This document shows positions 1 through 5,711 of a stretch of 6,215 nt of DNA, piece by piece (within the stretch, counting starts at the first letter, position 1; each line of letters begins with the position of its first letter). The stretch is from an uncultured Desulfovibrio sp. (lineage in GTDB: Bacteria > Desulfobacterota > Desulfovibrionia > Desulfovibrionales > Desulfovibrionaceae): the NCBI GenBank assembly GCA_900541395.1, contig UQJT01000074.1, positions 1 to 6,215 of the forward strand, given 5' to 3'. Under the pieces are notes generated by a model, which worked only from the letters and a program-made list of their open reading frames with translations, had not been told where the DNA came from and made no database searches. Position numbers and translations under genes: made by a program.

Positions 1-180
1 GAGGATTTCCGTCGGCACGACCCCCGCCGGAACGACGAACGCCCGGCTCCTCCCGTGCCCCCGCATCGCTATGACCGTCCCGAACCGCGCGGCCCGCACA
101 TGCGCCCCGAGCCCCCGGCTCACCCCGGCGGGCCCGACCGGACCGCTCCCGACGCCATCCCCTTCCGTTACGAGCGCTGA
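1..180 (+). CDS. C-terminal end of an Arg/Pro-rich hypothetical protein (partial)
   Basis: Frame 1 is open from the window edge to TGA at 178-180 and gives the last 59 residues of a protein whose start lies outside. The segment is low complexity: rich in Pro, Arg, Asp and His (for example RRNDERPAPPVPPHRYDRPE), with no membrane segment or motif I recognise. It looks like a disordered tail. A strong hairpin terminator follows 18 bases after the stop, which supports this being the true end of a transcribed gene. Being left of the tRNA fragment, it should belong to the host chromosome rather than to the prophage. The function is unknown. High GC makes open frames cheap here, so the call rests mainly on the stop-terminator spacing and biased composition. 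Confidence 0.45.
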   Translation, partial: EDFRRHDPRRNDERPAPPVPPHRYDRPEPRGPHMRPEPPAHPGGPDRTAPDAIPFRYER

Positions 181-198
181 TCGCGTTTTCTCTTCCCC

Positions 199-248
199 GA
201 CGCTCCGTCCGCATGTCTTTTCAAAAAGGCATGCGGACGGAGCGTTTT
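199..248 (+). terminator. Intrinsic terminator after the left-flank gene
   Basis: The arms 200-215 and 230-245 are perfectly complementary over 16 bases. The stem extends inward through one G-T pair and four more pairs to a four-base TCAA loop (221-224). A TTTT run at 245-248 follows on the plus strand. There is no T run on the minus strand side, so it should act on the gene ending at 180. Confidence 0.7.
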
Positions 249-276
249 CCAAGACGGGAAACGCGGGCGCGGCCCC

Positions 277-306
277 GAACGCGGGACGCGAAAAAGGCCC
301 GCGTTC
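277..306. repeat. Second inverted repeat in the left flank
   Basis: GAACGCGGG at 277-285 and CCCGCGTTC at 298-306 form a perfect 9-bp stem around a 12-base loop. No T tract follows on either strand, so it is not a standard intrinsic terminator. It sits between the terminator at 199-248 and the end of the tRNA fragment and could help end or process the original tRNA transcript, which ran leftward. Confidence 0.35.
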
Positions 307-339
307 ACCTTGTCGATGAACCGCGAGCCCGTATGCTCC

Positions 340-395
340 TGGTAGCGAGGGAGAGACTCGAACTCTCACACCCTTGCGGATACCTGATTTTGAGT
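340..395 (-). tRNA. 3' half of tRNA-Leu(CAA), left prophage attachment site
   Basis: Read on the minus strand, this is the 3' half of a leucine tRNA: anticodon loop CTCAAAA with anticodon CAA (390-392), 3' anticodon stem TCAGG, a long class II variable arm (ATCC-GCAA-GGGT), T arm GAGAG-TTCGAGT-CTCTC, acceptor strand CCTCGCT, discriminator A and an encoded CCA ending at 340. Upstream of the anticodon loop only one base (395) can still pair; at 396-398 complementarity stops, and no D arm or 5' acceptor strand exists. The gene is therefore cut in the anticodon stem. Tyrosine integrases commonly use this segment as their core site, leaving a 3' half duplicated at one prophage end while the phage copy restores the gene at the other. 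The fragment is contiguous with host-like high-GC DNA on its left and AT-rich DNA on its right. Confidence 0.87.
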
Positions 396-481
396 TTCTT
401 TTTTAATATATAACTTAGTGTTTTCATTGATATTTCATCCTCTTTTTAGATTACTTATTCCCTCCTTTCTGTCCTTATAAA

Positions 482-560
482 TTTGCATTTCGTTCCTTCA
501 CTTGATTAAATGCAAACATCCCTAATATGCTAATTTTTCAAATAATATTTTTTTGCATTT
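482..560. repeat. Three TTTGCATTT elements
   Basis: TTTGCATTT occurs at 482-490 and 552-560 and its inverse AAATGCAAA at 508-516. Short repeats in both orientations beside an attachment core could be integrase arm-type sites. In AT-rich DNA some recurrence is expected by chance, so support is modest. Confidence 0.3.
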
Positions 561-647
561 TAATCTTGCCATCTCCTTTCCTTTTTCTGACGTTTCCCGT
601 CCTTCCTACCACTTTTTCAAGCAAAGTTCCTTTCTCAATAATCAACA

Positions 648-660
648 TAACACGTTGATT
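648..660 (-). promoter_or_regulatory. Candidate IHF binding site
   Basis: The minus strand reads AATCAACGTGTTA, matching the IHF consensus WATCAANNNNTTR at every specified position. It overlaps a 9-bp interrupted inverted repeat (ATAATCAAC 638-646, GTTGATTAT 654-662). IHF bends DNA in integrase-att complexes, which fits its place about 250 bases from the tRNA core. An operator role for the inverted repeat is an alternative. Confidence 0.45.
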
Positions 661-700
661 ATACTAATTTTTATAATTAATATATTCCATAGAGCATCAT

Positions 701-755
701 AAAAAGACCCGGCGGTCTGAGGCTCCTTTAGTCTCAGACCGCCGGGTCTTTTTTT
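701..755. terminator. Strong bidirectional intrinsic terminator
   Basis: The arms 701-721 and 733-753 are perfectly complementary over 21 bases around an 11-base loop. The left arm starts with five A and the right arm runs into seven T (749-755), so a T tract follows the GC-rich stem on both strands. It would insulate the attachment region from the polymerase remnant starting at 809 in either direction. No clear promoter is visible between it and that start. Confidence 0.9.
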
Positions 756-808
756 GCCTTTTTTCTATAACTCATAACCATTTGAAAACATTTAATAAGG
801 AGAGAAAA

Positions 809-2878
809 ATGGAAGAAATCACCCCTCAAGCCATGCTGCGGCAGGTTGCCTTAGAAGAGGAAATGGCCGACCGGGGCGCGCTACCGCACTACGCTTCAGG
901 CGGCACAGGCGAAACGGCACGAGGCCACGATCAGCTACGGGCAGGCTTTGCTTTCCCGGAGCCTTGAGCCTGTGCGCGTCCTGCTGGACGCCTTCCTTGC
1001 GGCTGCTGCCGAAGGCAAGCCCGGCAAACGACACACAGCGACGGCGCTGCTGGAAGGAATGGACACCATTACGGTGTCTTTTCTTTTAATGCGCGAACTG
1101 CTGGATTCCCTGACCAGAACCGCCCCCCTTGCAATCCGTGGCCGTCAGAGCCGCCAGGGAGGTGAAACTGGAAAAGAAGCTCCGGCATCTCGCCGAAACG
1201 GATAACGACCGTTACACGGAAGCCGGACCTACAGCAAGACCGTCCTGACCTATGCTATCGGGAAAAGCGGTCTAGTTTCCTGGCAGCCCTGGGCCGATGC
1301 GGAGAGCCTTCACTTGGGGCTCAAACCGGTGGACATCGCCATCGAGGCCACGAGCTTTTTCCGCCTCGCCCAACGGCGGCATGGCAAGGGCATGATCTAT
1401 AGGACTGCCTCGCCTGGATACAGCGTCATCAGGAAGCCCGCGCCCTGCTCATGCCCGACTTCCTGCCCGTCCTCGTCCCGCCCAAGCCCTGGAGCGGGAC
1501 CTGGGGGGGGGGGCGGATATTATTCGCAAGCCTGCTATGCGCTCTCCCTCGTCAAGACCGCCAACGTAGGCTATCTCCATGCCTTGGACGACCAGATCAA
1601 GGCCGGGCAAATGCCCCCCATGTGCTGCGGGTGGTCAATGCCCTGCAAGACACCGCCTGGGCCGTCAACCGGCGCGTCCTGGATGTTGTCGCCCACCTGT
1701 GGGAACATACCGAGGGCGGCGTGGCCGGTATCCCCATGCGCGACGGCTACCGGCTGCCGCCCTGCCCGATCTGCGGGGCGGACATCCCCGAAACCGCCGA
1801 CGCCCGCATCCGTCATGCCTGCCTCGATAACACCGCGCCCGACCTCCTCAAGGCATGGCGTCGGGACGCCGCCGTGGTCCGGGAACGTAATATGGCCAAG
1901 TTCAGCAAACGGCTCATGACCGCCAAAATCCACGCCCTGGCCCGGCGCTACGCCGAGGAGCCGGAGTTCTACTTTCCCTATCAACTTGACTTCCGGGGCC
2001 GCATCTACGCCGTGCCCGCCTACCTCACGCCCCAGGGGCCGGACCTTGCCAAGGGCCTGCTCCAGTTCGCCCACAGCAAGCCCCGGGGCACGATGGAGGC
2101 CGTGCGCTGGCTTGCCATCTAGGGGGCCAACACCTGGGGCAACGACAAGGTCAGCCTTGACGCCCGCTATTCGTGGGTCATTGAGCATCAAGACCATATC
2201 CTCGCCACCGCCGCCGACCCCATAAGCTGCCGCTGGTGGCACGACGCGGACAGCCCCTTCTGCTTTCTCGCCTTCTGTTTCGAGTGGGCGGGATATGGTG
2301 CGGGAAGGGCTGTCTTTCGTCTCGCACCTGCCCATCGCAATGGACGGCAGTTGCAATGGCCTCCAGCTATTCAGCCTCATGTTGCGCGATCCCGTGGGAG
2401 GTACCGCCGTCAACCTGCTGCCAGCCGACACTCCGCAAGACATTTATCGGCTGGTCGCGGACAAGATAATCGCAAAATTAGAGAGGGATCGAACAGGCGG
2501 CGAGGAACGCCTGGACCAGGAGGTCCGAACCAAAAGAACAGGCCAAGCCCTGTATAAGCCCCGCTCCGTAGCGGGGCTTTTTTTGTCTCTGGGCATCGAC
2601 CGCAGCGCCACGAAACGGCAAGTCATGGTCCTTCCCTACTACGGCACCCGCGAGTCCTGCCGCGAATACACCGCGCAATGGCTGAAAGAAAAACTGTTCG
2701 CCTCGCCGCAACCGCTGCCGGAAGGCTGCACCCAGTTCGGTCTGGCCGTCTATCTGGCCGGACTCATCTGGGAAGCCATAGGGGAAACGGTGGTGGCCGC
2801 CCGCGACGCTATGGCGTATCTGCAAAGCTGCGCCACGGTCATGAGCCGCGCCGGTAAGCCCATTCGCTGGACCATGCC
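809..2878 (+). pseudogene. T7-type single-subunit DNA-directed RNA polymerase, frameshifted and truncated
   Basis: Conceptual translation across frames gives about 690 residues of a T7 RNA polymerase homologue (T7 enzyme 883). ATG 809 is preferred because AAGGAG (797-802) lies six bases upstream; an in-frame TTG at 782 precedes the ribosome site. Frame shifts occur near 873-881, in C6 at 1123-1128, at 1222-1226, near 1398-1408, in G11 at 1503-1513, in C6 at 1614-1619 and at 2291-2295. TAG at 2120-2122 stands where the family reads on, between WLAI and GANTWGNDKV. Recognisable blocks in order are VPPKPWSGTWGG, YFPYQLDFRGRIYAVP, DSPFCFLAFCFEWAG, MDGSCNG (Asp codon 2343-2345, equivalent to T7 Asp537) and DRSATKRQVMVLPYYG (Lys codon 2613-2615 and Tyr codon 2637-2639, equivalent to T7 Lys631 and Tyr639). 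Homology ends at IRWTMP; the final part with the HDSFG aspartate (T7 Asp812) is missing. In an intact phage this enzyme transcribes the middle and late genes. The identity is certain; the gene is non-functional as it stands. Confidence 0.93.
2556..2584 (+). terminator. Intrinsic terminator inside the RNA polymerase frame
   Basis: AAGCCCCGCT (2556-2565) and AGCGGGGCTT (2570-2579) form a perfect 10-bp GC-rich stem with a CCGT loop, followed by seven T (2578-2584). On the plus strand this is a textbook Rho-independent terminator, yet it lies within codons for KPRSVAGLF just before the catalytic GIDRSATKR block and keeps the frame open. It should cut short any host-polymerase transcript of the remnant. 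Confidence 0.8.
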
Positions 2879-3262
2879 TGCCTGTCCTCCGAGGTCAAAG
2901 ACGTGCTCAACGGCCCGCATAAGCGCGACTACCTCATCGGCCTGGACGGACGCAAGCTGCACGTCCGGTCTGCGCATTTCGCCCTGAATACCCTGTTGCA
3001 GGGGGCCGGGGCCGTGCTCATGAAGACGGCCACCGTCTTCTTCCATTGGCTGGCCGCCGACGCGGGGCTTGTCTCAGGCCGGGACTACGTCCAGGTGCTG
3101 CACGTCCATGACGAAGCCCAATTCCTGGCCCGGCCCGACAAGGCCGAACAGGTGGGAAAGCTTTTCGTGGAGGCCATAGAAAGGGCAGGGGAGCACTTTT
3201 CGCTCCGCTGCCCTGTCACCGGGGAATACAAAGTCGGGAAAAACTGGGCCGAGACTCACTAA
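2879..3262 (+). pseudogene. C-terminal fragment of T7-type family A DNA polymerase
   Basis: Frame 2 from about 2879 to TAA at 3260-3262 gives 127 residues matching the end of T7 gp5 (704 residues). Visible are YLIGLDGRKLHVRSAHFALN (T7-like GLDGR..HVRS.HAALNTLLQSAGA), the palm motif C HVHDEAQF with its catalytic Asp, and the family ending KVGKNWAETH (T7: KMGPNWAICH). The 3'-5' exonuclease domain, thumb, motif A aspartate and O helix are all missing. In frame a TAA at 2855-2857 precedes the fragment, and the only near start (GTG 2903) has no convincing ribosome site, so it is unlikely to be translated. It is joined directly to the RNA polymerase remnant in a different frame, the mark of a deletion. 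In T7-like phages this gene precedes the gp6 exonuclease, as it does here after the inserted minus-strand cassette. Confidence 0.92.
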
Positions 3263-3303
3263 GAACACGCTTTTTACAGGAAACTTACGCCCTGCCATTT
3301 CTC

Positions 3304-3621
3304 TCATTTCTGAATTTCCGTTCTTGAGTTCGCATCAGCCACATTTTCCAACCGTTCTTTTAACATACTACCCACAACTTGAGCGGAGGCATCCAGCGCA
3401 GCCTGACCTACAACGGGCAAAACTTCTTGCTCTATATAGTCTGCTGCCTTGTCCGCGTTTTTTTCTCCCACAAGCCGATTTTCTTGTGTGGCTTTGTCGC
3501 ACCTTCTATCCCATACACGGCAGAATAACTGGGTGACATATCCGGCAGGCACCATAATAACGAAAAAGATAAAGCCTTTGCCAATCACTCGCAAGATGTT
3601 GTTCTCTTTCTCCACATTCAT
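3304..3621 (-). CDS. Small single-pass membrane protein, hypothetical
   Basis: This minus-strand frame encodes 105 residues from ATG at 3619-3621, chosen over the GTG at 3651 because purine-rich GAGGTAGG lies just upstream. Residues about 16-34 (GFIFFVIMVPAGYVTQLFC) form one hydrophobic helix. The short N-terminus is acidic; Arg and Lys cluster right after the helix (RVWDRRCDK), so the positive-inside rule puts the C-terminal part in the cytoplasm. The remainder is soluble, Ala/Glu-rich and probably helical. No family is recognised. It runs against the phage genes, converging with the DNA polymerase fragment, and has lower GC than its neighbours, which suggests separate acquisition. A perfect TATAAT lies about 75 bases upstream. 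Small prophage membrane proteins can act in superinfection exclusion, but nothing in the sequence proves that here. Confidence 0.6.
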   Translation of the reverse strand: MNVEKENNILRVIGKGFIFFVIMVPAGYVTQLFCRVWDRRCDKATQENRLVGEKNADKAADYIEQEVLPVVGQAALDASAQVVGSMLKERLENVADANSRTEIQK

Positions 3622-3694
3622 ACGACCTACCTCGTCCTTCCCCTCTACCACCCCAAGCTTTCCCTGCCAAGAATGCCCGCACGTCCTATCCCTG

Positions 3695-3737
3695 ATTATA
3701 GGCCAAAAGTAAGAACACGGAAGTGTTTTCCACTTCC
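3695..3737 (-). promoter_or_regulatory. Candidate promoter with an inverted repeat over the -35 region
   Basis: On the minus strand a perfect -10 hexamer TATAAT lies at 3695-3700. The -35 position holds only a weak match. GGAAGTG (3719-3725) and CACTTCC (3731-3737), separated by five bases, form an inverted repeat covering that -35 region. A poor -35 overlapped by a dyad is typical of a regulated promoter whose operator binds an activator or repressor. It would drive the membrane protein gene starting at 3621. The same dyad could instead be a weak hairpin after the gene ending at 3820. Confidence 0.4.
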
Positions 3738-3819
3738 CTGCCCTAACTTTTGAAAATCGAAGGCAAAAAGATAGGTGAAGCGACTGAGTTCTGTTCGCCC
3801 GCCAGCGTAAAATCGAACC

Positions 3820-4020
3820 CTAGTCTATGGCCTCATAAAAAGACGTATTAGGGATCATTCTTATTCTGCCTTGATGCTCCAATTCGCTGAGAACGCTCAC
3901 CAAGTTTAAAACACCGCACTCTGGAAAACGAATATAATCTGCCCGTCCGTCTAAATATTCGCCCTTCGGCAAAGCTTTGATGTAGTCGTAAACCATTTCA
4001 CGCAAAATTGCTTCGTCCAT
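3820..4020 (-). CDS. Small hypothetical protein, possibly winged-helix
   Basis: ATG at 4018-4020 is preceded by AAGGAG with an eight-base spacer, so it is preferred to the longer frame starting at 4053; this gives 66 residues ending at 3820. The protein has an N-terminal amphipathic helix (about residues 2-17), a loop with YLDGRADYIRFPECG, then a second helix and turn, LVSVLSELEHQGRIRMIPN, ending FYEAID. A helix followed by QGRI-R-I and a short strand resembles the recognition helix and wing of small winged-helix proteins, but no family is recognised and the resemblance is only by pattern. It has its own candidate promoter (4060-4087) and is divergent from the exonuclease. With the membrane protein gene it forms a leftward cassette. 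It could regulate that gene, whose promoter carries a dyad. Confidence 0.6.
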   Translation of the reverse strand: MDEAILREMVYDYIKALPKGEYLDGRADYIRFPECGVLNLVSVLSELEHQGRIRMIPNTSFYEAID

Positions 4021-4059
4021 TTTTATGACTCCTTGATTACGTTGTTGCTCCATCCACAG

Positions 4060-4087
4060 AATCTAAGACCTCTGCATGGGTTGGCAA
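4060..4087 (-). promoter_or_regulatory. Candidate sigma70 promoter for the leftward cassette
   Basis: On the minus strand TTGCCA (plus 4082-4087, five of six to TTGACA) is followed after 16 bases by TAGATT (plus 4060-4065, four of six to TATAAT). The start codon at 4020 is 40 bases beyond, with room for the AAGGAG ribosome site. The 93-base gap 4021-4113 holds nothing else I can support except an imperfect palindrome near 4075-4093. Confidence 0.45.
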
Positions 4088-4113
4088 CCCCATCCACCAT
4101 AAAAAAGGGCCCC

Positions 4114-4863
4114 ATGCCAAGAACGCCCCCCGTCCCCATCCTGCCCCTGATCGACGGCGACATCCTTCTGTGGCGCGCCGCCTGCGGGGCGCAACACAAC
4201 ATCTGCTTCGACGCCGACACCTGCCTGCCGGTGTGTTCCCTGGCCGACGCCGAGGCCGCCGTGGACGCCATGCTGTCCGCCATCCTGCGCGACCTCAAAG
4301 CCGACGACTTCCTGTTCTGCCTGTCCGACCCAGAGCGCAATTTCCGCAAGGAGATATGCCCGACCTACAAGGCCAACCGGGCCAACAAGCCCCGGCCCGT
4401 GGCCCTGACTCCCCTCCGGGCAAGCGTGACGGGCGGCAGGCTCTTTCCCCCCGAACGCCTCGTCTCCGTGCCCCGCCTGGAGGCCGACGACGTGCTGGGC
4501 ATACTGTCCACCCACCCCGGCTACGGCAGGGACCGGCGCAAGGTCATCGTCAGCATCGACAAAGACTTCCAGTCCATTCCCGGCCTGTTCTACAATTTTT
4601 CCACCAAGGCCCGCCAGCGCATCAGCGCCGAACAGGCCGATCTCTGGCACCTGCGCCAGCCCCTGATCGGCGACCCCGCCGACCTGTGGCCCGTGGTGGT
4701 GGCCGCCTACGAACAGGCCGGGCTCACCGGGGCCGACGCTCTGATCCAGGCCCGCCTCGCCCGCATTCTGCGCGCCGCCGACTACGACTTCGCCGCCAAG
4801 GAGGTGCGCCCGTGGATGCCTCCGGCCCGACCCACCCCGGCCACTACAGCCAATACGGCATAG
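4114..4863 (+). pseudogene. T7 gp6-like 5'-3' exonuclease with an internal in-frame deletion
   Basis: The open frame encodes 249 residues of a FEN/PIN-type 5'-3' exonuclease like T7 gp6 (300 residues), which removes RNA primers and supplies nucleotides from host DNA. ATG 4114 is chosen because the family sequence LIDGDILLWRAA begins right after it; the ribosome site is weak. Seen in order: metal-binding IDGD (residues 14-17), FRKEICPTYKANR (T7: WRKELVDPNYKANR), RLEADDVLGIL (T7: MLEGDDVMGVI), VIVSIDKDFQSIP (T7: VIISCDKDFKTIP), WHLRQPLIGDPAD, then QARLARILRAADYDFAAKEVRPW (T7: GQMARILRFNEYNFIDKEIYLW). Between GDPAD and LWPVVV (about 4683) the family's DGYPG-type helix-three-turn-helix and following residues are missing without frame loss. 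That element positions the DNA, so activity is doubtful. The 3' end overlaps the DUF3310 gene by 52 bases. Identity is very likely; calling it a pseudogene rests on the deletion. Confidence 0.85.
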
Positions 4864-5033
4864 AGCCCGTGGATTTCATCCTGCGGAACCATCTCCCGTT
4901 CTGCGAGGGCAACATCATCAAATACGTCTGCCGCTGGCGGCAGAAGAACGGGCGGGAAGACCTGCTCAAGGCCCGTTCGTACCTGGACCTGCTTTTGCAA
5001 CATCATGAGGATTCCCCTGATGACCACTCCTGA
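4812..5033 (+). CDS. DUF3310 family phage protein
   Basis: The GTG start at 4812-4814 is set by a strong AAGGAGGTG (4798-4806) five bases upstream, inside the end of the exonuclease gene, giving 73 residues. The N-terminus has HPGHYSQYGIEPVDFI (family pattern HPxHYxxGGIE.ID.I), followed by EGNIIKYVCRWRQKNGREDL and KARSYLDLLL, which is the core of DUF3310, sometimes annotated as SaV-like. The family is common in the replication regions of tailed phages and its biochemical role is unknown. The frame is intact and family-like over its whole length. The start is coupled to the exonuclease and the end overlaps the kinase start by 14 bases, a tight operon with translational coupling. It is one of the few undamaged genes left in this remnant. 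Confidence 0.85.
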   Translation: MDASGPTHPGHYSQYGIEPVDFILRNHLPFCEGNIIKYVCRWRQKNGREDLLKARSYLDLLLQHHEDSPDDHS

Positions 5034-5489
5034 TTTTTCCCAATTCGCTCCCCGCACCCTCATCGTCCTGACCGGCCTGCCCGGCTCCGGCAAAACCACC
5101 TACGTCAACGACCATCTGGTGCCCCACGGCTGGCAGGTGGTGTGCCCGGACGATCTGCGCCTGACCTTCGGCCATTCCTTCTACGGCCCCCTGGAACCCC
5201 TGGTCCACGTCCTGACCATGACGGCGGCCCGCGCCCACATGCTGCACGGCCTGCCCGTGGTGGTGGACGAAGCCGTGTGCATGGCCTCCCACGTCCGCAA
5301 GTGGGCGCGGCTGGCCGAAGATATGGGGTACGACTTCCGCCTGATCCGTCTGGACACCCCCGTGGAAGTCTGCAAGCAACGCCGCGACGACGGGCGTTTC
5401 CCGCTGAGGTCATCGACCGCAAGGCCGCCCAGTTTGCCCAGGACGAAGACGCCATCCGCGCCATCGCTCCCATTCTCACCCTGGCCTAA
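5020..5489 (+). pseudogene. P-loop kinase (AAA_33 / polynucleotide kinase-like), one frameshift
   Basis: ATG 5020 is favoured over 5005 because GAGG (5007-5010) lies nine bases before it and the protein then begins shortly before the core strand. TLIVLTGLPGSGKTT carries Walker A (GLPGSGKT, residues 19-26), VVCPDDLR follows at about 45-52, PVVVDEA is a Walker B-like strand, and LDTPVEVCKQRRDDGRFP resembles the lid region of PNK/zeta-type kinases. At 5400-5402 one C appears to be missing: the family-like end PAEVIDRKAAQFAQDEDAI continues in frame 3 to TAA at 5487-5489. Restoring one base gives about 156 residues, a normal length for the small phage version. Such proteins phosphorylate nucleotides or nucleic acid ends in phage metabolism; the substrate cannot be read here. 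A sequencing error would equally explain a single base loss. Confidence 0.8.
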
Positions 5490-5588
5490 AGGAGTGCCTT
5501 CCGTTCTCTGGCCGCTCGGCGTTCGTGACCGTGTCGCGCCGGGAAGATTCCGGGACGACGCCTTTCCCCTTTTATTCAAGGAGGCCCC

Positions 5589-5711
5589 ATGCGCCGCACT
5601 TTTCAAAACATGGTTCTGGATTTCTACACCATCACCAACACCGTACTGTTCTGGATACTTGTCGCCGTGGCGTCCCTGGGCGACTGCATGGCCGGTACCC
5701 TGGCCCGATAA
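5589..5711 (+). CDS. 40-residue single-pass membrane microprotein
   Basis: ATG 5589-5591 is preceded by a strong AAGGAGG (5578-5584) four bases upstream, and the frame ends with TAA at 5709-5711. The 40-residue product starts with a basic, polar segment (MRRTFQNMVLDFYTITN) and then has one hydrophobic helix, TVLFWILVAVASLGDCMAGT. Such small membrane proteins are common in the early or middle regions of T7-like phages, some acting on the host envelope or at lysis. No family is recognised. It lies 100 bases after the kinase on the same strand and is undamaged. The excellent ribosome site plus a coherent transmembrane pattern are the support. The stretch 5490-5588 before it and 5712-5806 after it hold no gene I can defend. 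Confidence 0.6.
   Translation: MRRTFQNMVLDFYTITNTVLFWILVAVASLGDCMAGTLAR

Larger units (their letters stand above)
396..700. other. AT-rich non-coding stretch, probable attachment-site arm
   Basis: These 305 bases contain no credible gene and are far richer in A+T than anything else in the window, with the change starting exactly where tRNA homology ends. They hold three copies of a TTTGCATTT element (one inverted), an interrupted inverted repeat (638-646 with 654-662) and a perfect IHF-consensus match. Phage attachment arms next to the core site are typically AT-rich, non-coding and carry IHF and integrase arm sites, so that is the favoured reading. A TATAAT occurs at 672-677 but no matching -35 was found. 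Confidence 0.55.

Noticed and set aside
71..413. Two short plus-strand frames in the left flank
   Set aside because: They cross the terminator hairpin and the tRNA fragment and show no protein-like pattern; frame 1 ending at 180 is the better candidate.
1503..1513. G11 tract as a phase-variable switch
   Set aside because: The gene has many other lesions and a TAG stop, so switching this tract could not restore a protein; slippage decay or a sequencing error is enough.
1571..2443. Long minus-strand frame of 290 residues
   Set aside because: It lies wholly antisense to recognisable RNA polymerase blocks, is Gly/Val-rich as expected for the reverse of a high-GC gene, and has no family resemblance.
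2295..3262. A functional chimeric polymerase
   Set aside because: The two halves are in different frames, with stops on both sides of the join, and upstream frameshifts and a TAG already destroy the protein.
3780..3830. tRNA-like TCGAACCC string before the minus-strand gene
   Set aside because: No acceptor, D or anticodon stem could be built around it on either strand.
4170..4811. Long frame upstream of and in frame with the DUF3310 gene
   Set aside because: It overlaps the exonuclease in another frame, is Arg/Pro-rich without motifs, and the GTG at 4812 with AAGGAGGTG explains the real start.
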